DNA of 6,829 bases from contig JACREW010000194.1 in assembly GCA_016212685.1 (NCBI GenBank), forward strand, positions 1-6,829, given 5' to 3'. Below, in pieces: positions 1 to 6,161 of this stretch. Within the stretch, counting starts at the first letter, position 1; every line of letters starts with the position of its first letter. Source of the DNA: Nitrospirota bacterium (GTDB taxonomy: Bacteria; Nitrospirota; Thermodesulfovibrionia; Thermodesulfovibrionales; Dissulfurispiraceae). Position numbers and translations under genes: made by a program. Under the pieces are notes generated by a model. It searched no databases and was not told the origin of the DNA. It was given only the letters and a program-made list of their open reading frames with translations.

Positions 1-220
1 GTAAAAAATTCGATTTATGGGAATCTTTAAACGGAGAATCCGGTTTGTTGAGTTCTTCGTGGACAAATGCGGTCGCATATTTCAGGCAGAGATTATGCAA
101 TCCCGCGCCCAATGCCTCCGGCAATTTATCTTTGGGAAGTCCCTTTAATTCACGGATAAGCGCCTTGTGCGCCGCGTCCCCGCCGGTAAATATTCTTTTT
201 ATCGTAGAAAAAAGGCCCAT
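1..220 (-). CDS. Partial unrecognised protein downstream of hgcB
   Basis: An open frame starts with ATG at 220 and runs without a stop for 73 codons to the left edge, so only the N-terminus is visible. It begins MGLFSTIKRIFTGGDAAHK. The visible part is soluble, rich in Lys, Ala and Leu, and looks mostly helical. There is no signal peptide, membrane segment or Cys cluster; a single Cys lies near residue 49. I do not recognise the family. The start lies 17 bases after the hgcB stop on the same strand, so co-transcription with hgcAB is likely. No good Shine-Dalgarno sequence is seen in the A-rich gap, so translation may be coupled to hgcB or the start may be slightly off. The frame has ordinary codon use with no internal stop, and the opposite-strand frame at 45-260 looks like its shadow. 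Confidence 0.6.
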   Translation of the reverse strand, partial: MGLFSTIKRIFTGGDAAHKALIRELKGLPKDKLPEALGAGLHNLCLKYATAFVHEELNKPDSPFKDSHKSNFL

Positions 221-237
221 ATTTTTTAGGATATCGA

Positions 238-531
238 TCAGCAGCAATCGCTGCCGGTAGTGCCTCCGCAGTCGCAGGAGGGAGGGCCGCCTGTTATAAT
301 GCTGTTGATCAGCGCAGCAGCGCACCCGACACCGGCATCGACTTTTATGGCTCCGAACTCGCAGTTCAGGGCGCACGCGCCGCATTCCATGCAGAGGTTG
401 CTGTCGGTAATCACAGCCCTTTTATCCCTCATCGCAAATACGCCGTGCGGGCATACGTCAACGCACCTGCCGCAGCCGGTGCACTTTTTAGGGAAGAATT
501 CGAGGCTTGTTACATCCAAGAGGTATTTCAT
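238..531 (-). CDS. hgcB: HgcB, 4Fe-4S ferredoxin of mercury methylation
   Basis: This is the ferredoxin partner of HgcA. It is thought to reduce the HgcA corrinoid to Co(I) and possibly to pass Hg(II) to it. From the ATG at 531 the protein has 97 residues. Two CxxCxxCxxxC cluster motifs are visible: Cys17, 20, 23 and 27 (CTGCGRCVDVCPHG), and Cys47, 50, 53 and 57 (CMECGACALNC). A further Cys70 matches the extra conserved HgcB cysteine. The tail carries Cys86 and Cys88 and ends in a vicinal pair, Cys96-Cys97, the hallmark of HgcB over generic ferredoxins. The start at 531 overlaps the hgcA stop as ATGA, with GGA about ten bases upstream, so translational coupling is likely. A second ATG at 543 would add four residues; known HgcB proteins begin close to the 531 start. 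Identification rests on motifs plus the adjacent hgcA. Confidence 0.95.
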   Translation of the reverse strand: MKYLLDVTSLEFFPKKCTGCGRCVDVCPHGVFAMRDKRAVITDSNLCMECGACALNCEFGAIKVDAGVGCAAALINSIITGGPPSCDCGGTTGSDCC

Positions 532-1598
532 ATGACATTCCATTGAGAAAGCTTATCCGTTATTAATAGTATAACCGATAAGGCCGTGAATATTAAATAT
601 ACCGGCAGCGCTATCTTCAGTTCTTTCCTGACGCCGGACATGCCGGTAAATGTTGTTGAGCCTGTAAACTGAAGGGCGATATAAGAGCTTGCAAGCGGAA
701 AGAAAATGTAGGACGATATAGCAGGTAGAACGTCCAGACTCATCGTCTTCATTATGGCGGATGTGAATATCATCCCTGCTATCCAGCCCTTCACAGCAAA
801 TGAGCGGAATGGAATAAAAGGCAGGAACACAGGGGTTATGAAAGCGCCGCTGAAAATAGCCGCAAGCCCCAAAAGCAAAAACGGCAGGCCTCCGGCCCAC
901 GCGTCCTTGAACAGAATGCCCGAAGGCTGGAGCCCGAAGAGGATCAGCGCTATCAGAGCGAACAGGGGGAACTTCTTCATCGAGGGATTTATCTCCATGG
1001 GCGTAAGTATAAGCCTGTCGAGCATCGTGAATTTTACAAGCCTCATCTCATCCGTTTTTTTATAACCCGCATTTACATATGCAGGGACATCCTTCGCGTA
1101 AACCGGCCCGAAATGAACCCTGAATCCGGTTGCCTGTTGAACAGCTCTCGCATTCACCCCCACCGCTCCGAGCTGCGGGACGACAAGCCTTTTGTGGTTG
1201 ACGATTTTATCCAGTTGAGCCTCATTAACGCGTTTAACGAGTTCATCCGTGCCGAATGTGCCTTTCCCGGCGGCGCACCAGACATTTATGCTCTTTGTGT
1301 CGAGAACGAGTATCCATGCATTAAGCCCTTTAAGAGATTTCCTGACGGTATCGAAGCTCAGTTTATAATTGGCGGTTACAAATACATCGGATTCCGCGCC
1401 GGGTTCGCCGATGGCATAAAGTCCCGGCTCGACCGCATACCTCATGCGGAAGGCGCTGATGCGCGACCTGACCGCTCCCCAGTAATCTTTTTTTGTCCAT
1501 TCGGATGACACCCTGCGTACAGCAGGTTTTGACGCGTTTGACGGTCAACACCTGCCGGCTTTATCGTCTGTTTTTATGATATTGAGTTTGCCGCCCAT
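528..1598 (-). CDS. hgcA: HgcA, corrinoid mercury methyltransferase, possible selenoprotein
   Basis: HgcA is a membrane-bound corrinoid protein that transfers a methyl group to Hg(II), making methylmercury. The signature cap-helix motif NVWCAAGK is present; its Cys, the lower-axial cobalt ligand, is residue 108 counted from 1598 (79 from the GTG). The corrinoid domain continues through VPQLGAVGVNA and FRVHFGPVYAKD. Five hydrophobic membrane segments follow, at about residues 210-230, 237-264, 268-285, 291-310 and 327-346. The FTGSTTFTGMSGV stretch between the last two is also HgcA-like. A conventional caller would start at GTG 1511 (327 residues), but that codon has no spaced Shine-Dalgarno and sits against a hairpin. 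In the same frame, ATG 1598 has AAGGAAG six bases upstream and is separated from 1511 only by one TGA (codon 18, 1547-1545) after a Cys codon. I prefer 1598 with TGA read as selenocysteine, giving 356 residues. The HgcA identity is firm; the N-terminus is inference. Confidence 0.93.
1512..1526 (-). promoter_or_regulatory. Bacterial SECIS-like stem-loop in hgcA
   Basis: On the minus strand CCTGC (1526-1522) pairs perfectly with GCAGG (1516-1512) around a five-base loop TGTAC. The loop has G as its second base. The loop starts 23 nt after the TGA, and the stem base starts 18 nt after it. Bacterial SECIS elements, as known from SelB-dependent selenoproteins, are short hairpins inside the coding region just after the UGA, with a G among the first loop bases and a loop roughly 16-37 nt away. 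The stem is only five pairs, so chance occurrence is possible. The hairpin also abuts the GTG at 1511 and would occlude initiation there. Confidence 0.5.
1545..1547 (-). other. In-frame TGA, candidate selenocysteine codon 18 of hgcA
   Basis: Reading from ATG 1598, seventeen sense codons end in AGG-TGT (Arg-Cys). Then comes TGA, followed by twelve sense codons that run into the recognised HgcA sequence without a frame change. The upstream peptide would read MGGKLNIIKTDDKAGRC, then Sec, then PSNASKPAVRR. TGA is also the true stop of hgcA and hgcB, so genome-wide reassignment is unlikely and a local recoding signal would be needed. The neighbouring Cys codon makes a Cys-Sec dyad, a plausible soft-metal ligand. 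The alternatives are a stop ending a 17-codon leader peptide, a nonsense mutation, or a base-call error. Confidence 0.6.
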
Positions 1599-1604
1599 TA
1601 AGTT

Positions 1605-1611
1605 CTTCCTT
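1605..1611 (-). promoter_or_regulatory. Ribosome binding site for the upstream hgcA start
   Basis: AAGGAAG lies six bases before ATG 1598, a good Shine-Dalgarno match at proper spacing. The GTG at 1511 has only an AGG directly touching it, buried in a hairpin stem. This site decides the start in favour of 1598 and is the strongest single argument that ribosomes enter upstream of the in-frame TGA. Confidence 0.65.
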
Positions 1612-1624
1612 ACGGTTATAATAA

Positions 1625-1644
1625 AACAAAACAGGTTTTTTGTT
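1625..1644. repeat. AT-rich inverted repeat between tauE-like gene and hgcA
   Basis: AACAAAA (1625-1631) and TTTTGTT (1638-1644) form a seven-pair inverted repeat around CAGGTT. On the minus strand the hairpin is followed by TTATTAT. It could be a weak terminator of the upstream permease gene or an operator before hgcA. With almost no GC pairs in the stem, neither role is secure. It lies in the longest gap (64 bases) of the gene train. Confidence 0.3.
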
Positions 1645-1662
1645 AAACTTGATATTCTGAAA

Positions 1663-2409
1663 TTACGACAATATAAACTTCAATCCCGCAATCGCAAGAA
1701 CCAGACCCAGCAATTTTCTAAGCGCCGGAGTTGAGAGGCGGCGGCTGCCGAGTTCAGAGCCTATCAAGCCTCCGATAACAACGGCAATGCCTAACAATAC
1801 TATGGATTCCGGCAGCGTCTTTACTTTAGCCCAATGCCCCATCAGTCCGGATATGGAATTGACGAGTATAAACGGCGCCGCAATGCCTGATATTGTGCGA
1901 AAATCGGCCGATCTGAGAAACACGAGGATCGGGCTCAGGAAGATGCCTCCCCCGACTCCCGTGAGTCCCGAAAGAATGCCTATACCCGAACCGATCAATA
2001 AACTTACCGTAATGCCGGGCTGCTTATAATCTTCATTCGCCGCCTTAGAAACGGTCTTAAAAAACTGATAAGCGGCAAAAATCAGTACACATCCGACGAC
2101 CGTCCTGTAAATCCCGCCCGGCAGCCTGAGCCATCCTCCTATAAATGCGAGAGGTATGGACGTCAGGGCAAAGGGCCAGAACAATCGCCATGAGAAATGG
2201 CTCGCCCTATAGTATTTTATTGCCGCTATGAAAGACACGATTATATTAAGCGAGAGGGCCGTGGGCTTCATCGCCTCCGGCGCAAAACCGAACAGCGCCA
2301 TCATTGCGAGATAAGCCGAACCGCCGCCGTGCCCCACAGATGAATAGAGAAGCGCGGCAGCGAAAAAGAGAAACGATATTATGAGAAGCGTTTCAATGCC
2401 GAATTCCAT
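1663..2409 (-). CDS. TauE/SafE family membrane permease, copy 1
   Basis: This is a 248-residue polytopic membrane protein of the TauE/SafE (sulfite exporter, DUF81) family. Members move sulfite, sulfoacetate or other small anions across the inner membrane; the substrate here cannot be read from sequence. The internal duplication typical of the family is visible: a glycine-rich motif SSVGHGGGSAY at about residues 23-33 and its counterpart GLTGVGGGIFLSP at about 148-160. Each is followed by hydrophobic helices, with a polar linker near 120-133 between the halves. The length is normal for the short form. The start ATG 2409 has only a weak GGAT upstream. It lies just beyond the repaired end of the exchanger gene (about 2426) and touches the end of the unrepaired frame. 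It is the gene immediately upstream of hgcA on the same strand. Confidence 0.9.
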   Translation of the reverse strand: MEFGIETLLIISFLFFAAALLYSSVGHGGGSAYLAMMALFGFAPEAMKPTALSLNIIVSFIAAIKYYRASHFSWRLFWPFALTSIPLAFIGGWLRLPGGIYRTVVGCVLIFAAYQFFKTVSKAANEDYKQPGITVSLLIGSGIGILSGLTGVGGGIFLSPILVFLRSADFRTISGIAAPFILVNSISGLMGHWAKVKTLPESIVLLGIAVVIGGLIGSELGSRRLSTPALRKLLGLVLAIAGLKFILS

Positions 2410-3425
2410 TATTGTAATCCGAAGATTATCTTAGCATATACAGCAGCATTAAATTTACAACGTATACCAGCGCTATCCCGATGGAGTCCCATGCGAGGAA
2501 CAGTTTCTTTTTTTTCCGCGCGGTAGGTCAGGCCTATAATCGCGATGGCGGTCATGGCTATGGCGGATAAGGAGGAGATTATGTGATCCTGACTCGCAAA
2601 AGAAAGGAGAGGGCCTTTTGTGAAAAAGATGTCGTCGAGTGCGAGAATAAAGATATTGAATATATTGCTTCCGAAAAGATTGCCGATCGCGAGGTCTACA
2701 GCGTCCATTCTTACTGCCGCGAATGAAACTACAACCTCGGGAAGAGAGGTGGAAACGGCTATAAAAATATTGCCCACAAATGTCTGTCCTAAACCTGTTG
2801 TCTCTGCAATGCCTTCGCCTATCGTAGGCAAAAATACAGCGGCTGCTATAACTAAAACCGCATTGACAACGTAATGAACAACAGCGGTCTTTGTCGATAC
2901 GTCCTTATATCTCAATTCTACGGCCGCTTCTTTTATAAACGCGGAAATCCGCCTCTTCTCATAAGAGTAGACGAGCCTCATTGCAATAAAATAGATAATT
3001 ACAAAAAACAAAGTATAAGGCCCTATCCATCCGAGCGGAAAAATGCGGTCTCTAAAAAAGAGGCTCATTCCTGCAATGCCTAAAAGCAGTATCCCGAACC
3101 CTGCTGAAAGCACATGGCCGTGATGCGCCTTCGCGGATATAGGCGACTGCCTGTAAATCGCATCGAGAAAGGCGAGAATAGCCATATTAAAAACGCAGCT
3201 TCCCAGCACGTCTCCGACTGCGATATCAGGGACATTCGCATAGGTAACGGAGCTTATGCCAGTAACAAGCTCGGGCAGGGATGTTACGGATGCCATAAGC
3301 ACAACGCCTATCCATGTCCTGCCGAGCCCTGTCTTTTCCGCGATGATATCGCCGTATTTGGAAAGCCTCATGCCGGAATAGACTATTACCGCAGTGCAAA
3401 TTCCAAAAGCAGCCCAAAGAAACAT
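2409..3425 (-). CDS. CaCA-family cation exchanger with frameshifted C-terminus
   Basis: This is a sodium/calcium exchanger-like membrane antiporter (CaCA superfamily, YrbG-like). Both alpha-repeat signatures are present: TSLPELVTG near residues 48-56 with GDVLGSCVFN at 71-80, and STSLPEVVVS near 225-234 with AIGNLFGSNIFN at 246-257. The SLPE glutamates and GS(C/N)xFN motifs form the ion site in this family. About ten hydrophobic segments flank a charged loop near 156-180. The frame as given ends oddly: after residue 306 the tail becomes polar and unlike a membrane protein. An A8 run (T8 on the plus strand, 2508-2515) sits at that point. With seven A's the tail reads KLFLAWDSIGIALVYVVNLM and on to a stop at 2428-2426, giving about 332 residues and restoring the last membrane helix. 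So there is an indel or assembly error, or the natural end is near 2426. Ion specificity is not determinable. Confidence 0.88.
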   Translation of the reverse strand: MFLWAAFGICTAVIVYSGMRLSKYGDIIAEKTGLGRTWIGVVLMASVTSLPELVTGISSVTYANVPDIAVGDVLGSCVFNMAILAFLDAIYRQSPISAKAHHGHVLSAGFGILLLGIAGMSLFFRDRIFPLGWIGPYTLFFVIIYFIAMRLVYSYEKRRISAFIKEAAVELRYKDVSTKTAVVHYVVNAVLVIAAAVFLPTIGEGIAETTGLGQTFVGNIFIAVSTSLPEVVVSFAAVRMDAVDLAIGNLFGSNIFNIFILALDDIFFTKGPLLSFASQDHIISSLSAIAMTAIAIIGLTYRAEKKETVPRMGLHRDSAGIRCKFNAAVYAKIIFGLQ

Positions 3426-3479
3426 TACCTGTGATACCTCGCCGTTAAAATTTTATCCGATTCGAAATATTCCATAGCC

Positions 3480-4172
3480 TTATTGGGACATTTTTGCGGA
3501 TAAAGACTTCAATGCCCGCGCGGCCTCTTCCTTTATATATCCGTCTCCGTCGCTGCTTAAAACTTTCTTTAAATGAGGTATCGCTTCTACAGCGCCTATT
3601 TCCCCAAGCGCCCTGACTGCGCTTATCCTTATCGCAAAGCTCTTATCGTTTAAAAGAGAAATTAAACGAGGCGCAACATCCGGATTTCCTATCTCTCCCA
3701 ATGATTGCACTGCCGCTTCCCTGACATATAATGTCCTGTCTTCCAACGCATCTATAAGGGCATCAACTACCCTTGTGGATTTTCTGAAATTGCCGAGCGC
3801 GACGGCTGCATTCCACTTTAGAGCAGCGCAATTGTTCGTGAAAGAGGGATCGTCCAATATCTTTATCAATACGCCTGTCGCCCTCGGATTCCCGATCTCG
3901 CCCAGCAGTTTCACTACGCGAACCTTAATCGTCCAGTCCTCGGTCTGATCTTCGGTAACTCCTATAAGCTCTCCTAATGCTTCGGCATTTCTTATTCTGC
4001 CCAATGCCTCTACTGCGGAGAGCCGGACTTCGGGCTTGCCGTGCCGGAGCTTCGCGGCCAATGCATCGACATCTTCGGCAATTGCGGATTTACCCGATAC
4101 AATTAAAAAAATTATTCCGAGCCACGCGGCGCACACTATCCGCACATATTGTTTATTGTTTTTCCTACACAC
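3480..4172 (-). CDS. Exported HEAT-repeat protein
   Basis: This 230-residue protein has an N-terminal signal peptide: a basic n-region, the hydrophobic stretch IVCAAWLGIIFLIVSG, and a likely cleavage after AIA near residue 32. The rest is a chain of about five to six HEAT (PBS-lyase-like) helical repeats. Each is roughly 31-38 residues, with recurring patterns such as VRLSAVEALGRI, VRVVKLLGEIG, VREAAVQSLGEIG, IRISAVRALGEIG and IKEEAARALKSL. Such repeats are protein-binding scaffolds with no enzyme activity of their own; the partner is unknown. It probably acts outside the cytoplasmic membrane. The start is a GTG without a clear Shine-Dalgarno, 15 bases after the stop of the upstream permease gene; a GTG at codon 10 (4145) would also give a usable signal peptide. 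The position between transporter genes suggests a link to the envelope, but this is inference. Confidence 0.85.
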   Translation of the reverse strand: MCRKNNKQYVRIVCAAWLGIIFLIVSGKSAIAEDVDALAAKLRHGKPEVRLSAVEALGRIRNAEALGELIGVTEDQTEDWTIKVRVVKLLGEIGNPRATGVLIKILDDPSFTNNCAALKWNAAVALGNFRKSTRVVDALIDALEDRTLYVREAAVQSLGEIGNPDVAPRLISLLNDKSFAIRISAVRALGEIGAVEAIPHLKKVLSSDGDGYIKEEAARALKSLSAKMSQ

Positions 4173-4187
4173 TGTTTTTATTTTAAA

Positions 4188-5174
4188 CTATTTCAGAAAA
4201 AACTGGATTATATACCTTATCGCAAGCGCTGTTATGACAGCGCCTAACGTTACTTTTATAAACTTTTGCGGGACAAATTTCTGAAACCGCGCGCCTAAAT
4301 ACATTCCTACAAAACCGCCTAACCCGAAAAGAATTCCGAGCGGCCAATCGGGCATGGCTGAGACACCGCCGGCAGCGGGGATAATACTGAAAAATATCGC
4401 TCCGGCAATTGATGTTATAAAAGTTCCCATCAAAGCAGCGCCTGCAATTGTATAAACAGGCAAATGAAAAACAGCAACGCAGAAAGGCGCAATGATCGAA
4501 CCGCCGCCTATTCCATAAGCGCCGCCGATTATGCCGACAACAAGGGCAAGAAAAAACATGCCGCCTGTGTTGAAAGAAAACCTTTCGCCCCAGAATTCGC
4601 ATTCAACTTTTTTAAGAGATACCGATATTGTCTTTACCGTCGCGTCCGCAGGCAGACCGGCAGCTATCGCCGTGCTCTGCTGTTTTTTAATCTCATCGCT
4701 CCTCTCCTTAAACTTACACTCCAGCGCTCTTGCAGCAGAGGACTTTTTCGGTTTTCTAAAAATTTCTTTTATAAGCCTTGCTCCTATGTAAAACAGCACA
4801 CACCCGACGAATAATTTGAACGCCCTTGGGTCGGGAAGATATGACACCCTCACATAATAGCCAAGGAAGACGCCGGGCAATGTGCCTGCGACTATAATCC
4901 ATGTCAACGGCCATGCCATGCGTCCCTCTTTAATGTAACGGCAAACACCGCTCGGTATAGCCACGATATTAAAGACATGATTTGTGCCGCTTACGGACGG
5001 GGCAGTGTAATTAAGGACGCTCATCTGAAATGGAAGCAGAAGAAATGCGCCTGAAACGCCTGCCATCGATGTAAAAAATGAGATGAACATCGCTATCAGA
5101 GGAGGGAGCAGGATATTTGTTTTTACGCCGGAGACAGGAAAAAGTATATTCAAAAACTCCATATTTACAGCCAT
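4188..5174 (-). CDS. TauE/SafE family membrane permease, copy 2 (long form)
   Basis: This is a second TauE/SafE (DUF81) permease of 328 residues, longer than copy 1 and clearly not a recent duplicate. The first half carries SMAGVSGAFLLLPF near residues 36-49, then NHVFNIVAIPSGVCRY near 65-80, a common feature of the long subgroup. The second half carries GGAYGIGGGSIIAPF near 217-231. A charged, Lys/Glu-rich soluble insert of about 65 residues (about 136-203) separates the halves and should face one side of the membrane. The long subgroup is often annotated as a sulfite exporter; the real substrate is unknown. The first ATG (5174) overlaps the corA end by ten bases, with AAAGGGG directly touching it. 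The ATG at 5162, starting MEFLNILF, has that purine run 11-12 bases upstream and may be the true start. Confidence 0.9.
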   Translation of the reverse strand: MAVNMEFLNILFPVSGVKTNILLPPLIAMFISFFTSMAGVSGAFLLLPFQMSVLNYTAPSVSGTNHVFNIVAIPSGVCRYIKEGRMAWPLTWIIVAGTLPGVFLGYYVRVSYLPDPRAFKLFVGCVLFYIGARLIKEIFRKPKKSSAARALECKFKERSDEIKKQQSTAIAAGLPADATVKTISVSLKKVECEFWGERFSFNTGGMFFLALVVGIIGGAYGIGGGSIIAPFCVAVFHLPVYTIAGAALMGTFITSIAGAIFFSIIPAAGGVSAMPDWPLGILFGLGGFVGMYLGARFQKFVPQKFIKVTLGAVITALAIRYIIQFFLK

Positions 5175-6082
5175 CCCCTTTTACGGAACCATCTGTAAAT
5201 CGAATACGTTATCACTACCATCAATCCCCATGCAAAGGGATAACCCCATAGCATATCGAGTTCCGGCATATGCTTGAAGTTCATCCCGTAAACGCCTACA
5301 AGGAACGTGAGCGGCATAAAGAACACCGAGAATATCGTGAGTATCCTCATTACCTCGTTTGTCCTGTAAGTCGAAAGCGAGAGATTAAGGCCGATAAGGT
5401 TATTCGCATTTTCAACTATGCTGTTCGCCCTGAAGAAGAACCTGTTCACCGTTTCTTTGATGTCTTGTATCAGCGGCCTGTTTTTATAGTTGTCGGATTT
5501 CAGTTCGGCAACGGTCTCGGCGGTAAGATCGAGCATCTTCTGAGATACGGACGCCTTCCTTTTCAGCGCATAGAGTTCCTGAATAAGGAGAAGATTCGCC
5601 TTATCCCTTCGTGTCGTAAACATTTTTTCCTCATATTCGTCTATCTTCATGTTCAGGTCGTTAAGCGGCTTTTCGTAGGAATGGACGGACATCCTGATAA
5701 GGTCTATCAGCAGGAGGAAATTAATGTTCTTTTCACAGCATGCCGTTTCCCATTTCGATCTCAAGCCGTTGATAAAATCGACTTCGCTTCTGTGAACTGT
5801 AATAGTGAAAGTATTCGAGCAAAAGACAGCTATCTTTCTCGTCAGACTCCACACGGTATCCGCATCTTCAGCGGCATCCTTGTCGTATATCCTGAACATG
5901 AAAAACATGACATTTTCGAATTCCTCGTACTTAGGCAAATGCTCGGGATCGAGGCAGTCCTGAATCGAGGTGTTGTGCAGGCCGTATTCCTCGGCGACCT
6001 GAAACAGCTCGTCGCTTGATGGATCGACCACATCAATCCACTTGAAGTTAAGCTCCTTATTTTCAGCAAATGTTTCTATCAT
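5165..6082 (-). CDS. corA: CorA-family magnesium/divalent metal channel
   Basis: CorA proteins are pentameric channels for Mg2+ (some also carry Co2+ or Ni2+) in the inner membrane. The 305-residue length is normal. The N-terminal cytoplasmic domain contains FKWIDVVDPSSDEL, HNTSIQDCLDPEHLPKYEEF and a YDKDAAEDAD acidic patch. A long charged helical stretch, about residues 150-230, forms the stalk. The first membrane helix ends in the diagnostic YGMNF motif (GMN at about 266-268), the selectivity filter. The short loop FKHMPELDMLWG follows, then the second helix and a basic tail, WFRKRGWL. It is the first gene of the minus-strand train. No Shine-Dalgarno is seen before ATG 6082, consistent with the very short leader predicted from the promoter at 6101-6109. 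The gene overlaps the next start by ten bases. Family call secure; the metal is uncertain. Confidence 0.93.
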   Translation of the reverse strand: MIETFAENKELNFKWIDVVDPSSDELFQVAEEYGLHNTSIQDCLDPEHLPKYEEFENVMFFMFRIYDKDAAEDADTVWSLTRKIAVFCSNTFTITVHRSEVDFINGLRSKWETACCEKNINFLLLIDLIRMSVHSYEKPLNDLNMKIDEYEEKMFTTRRDKANLLLIQELYALKRKASVSQKMLDLTAETVAELKSDNYKNRPLIQDIKETVNRFFFRANSIVENANNLIGLNLSLSTYRTNEVMRILTIFSVFFMPLTFLVGVYGMNFKHMPELDMLWGYPFAWGLMVVITYSIYRWFRKRGWL

Positions 6083-6100
6083 GTCTGTTTATGCAGCTAA

Positions 6101-6109
6101 ATTATAGCA
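6101..6109 (-). promoter_or_regulatory. Extended -10 promoter for the corA-hgcAB gene train
   Basis: On the minus strand the sequence reads TGC-TATAAT, a perfect sigma70 -10 hexamer with the TGn extension. No convincing -35 is present (about AGTAAA at the right distance), which extended -10 promoters tolerate. Transcription would start near 6094, giving a leader of only about a dozen bases before the corA ATG. It is the best promoter found for the minus-strand genes. Confidence 0.5.
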
Positions 6110-6161
6110 TACTCCCCCTGCGCCTTTACTATCATTTCACTTCTTCCAAAACACGCAAGAA

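Noticed and set aside
238..240. TGA at the end of hgcB as a second selenocysteine codon
   Set aside because: Reading through would add only Ser-Ile-Ser before TAA, and no loop-G hairpin lies at SECIS distance. HgcB proteins normally end at or close to the Cys-Cys pair.
260..535. Plus-strand frame opposite hgcB
   Set aside because: hgcB is secure from its cysteine motifs; this frame is its antisense shadow.
1545..1547. Genome-wide reassignment of TGA to an amino acid
   Set aside because: TGA ends both hgcA and hgcB at natural positions, and no other internal TGA is needed in any gene of the window.
1618..1647. Promoter before hgcA (TTTAAC, 18 bases, TATTAT)
   Set aside because: Both hexamers are weak and the predicted start would fall on the ribosome site, leaving almost no leader. 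Read-through from upstream is as likely.
3425..3475. 16-codon frame between the HEAT gene and the exchanger, overlapping its start as TAATG
   Set aside because: It is very short and its AAGG is only two bases from the ATG. It could couple translation, but nothing shows it is a protein of its own.
4183..4602. Minus-strand frame of 139 codons
   Set aside because: It is an alternative frame inside the second TauE/SafE gene, overloaded with Arg and Cys, with no hydrophobic segments.
5270..6019. Plus-strand frame of 249 codons
   Set aside because: It lies wholly opposite corA, has no membrane or domain signature, and is rich in His, Arg and Phe, as expected from the reverse complement of a real gene.
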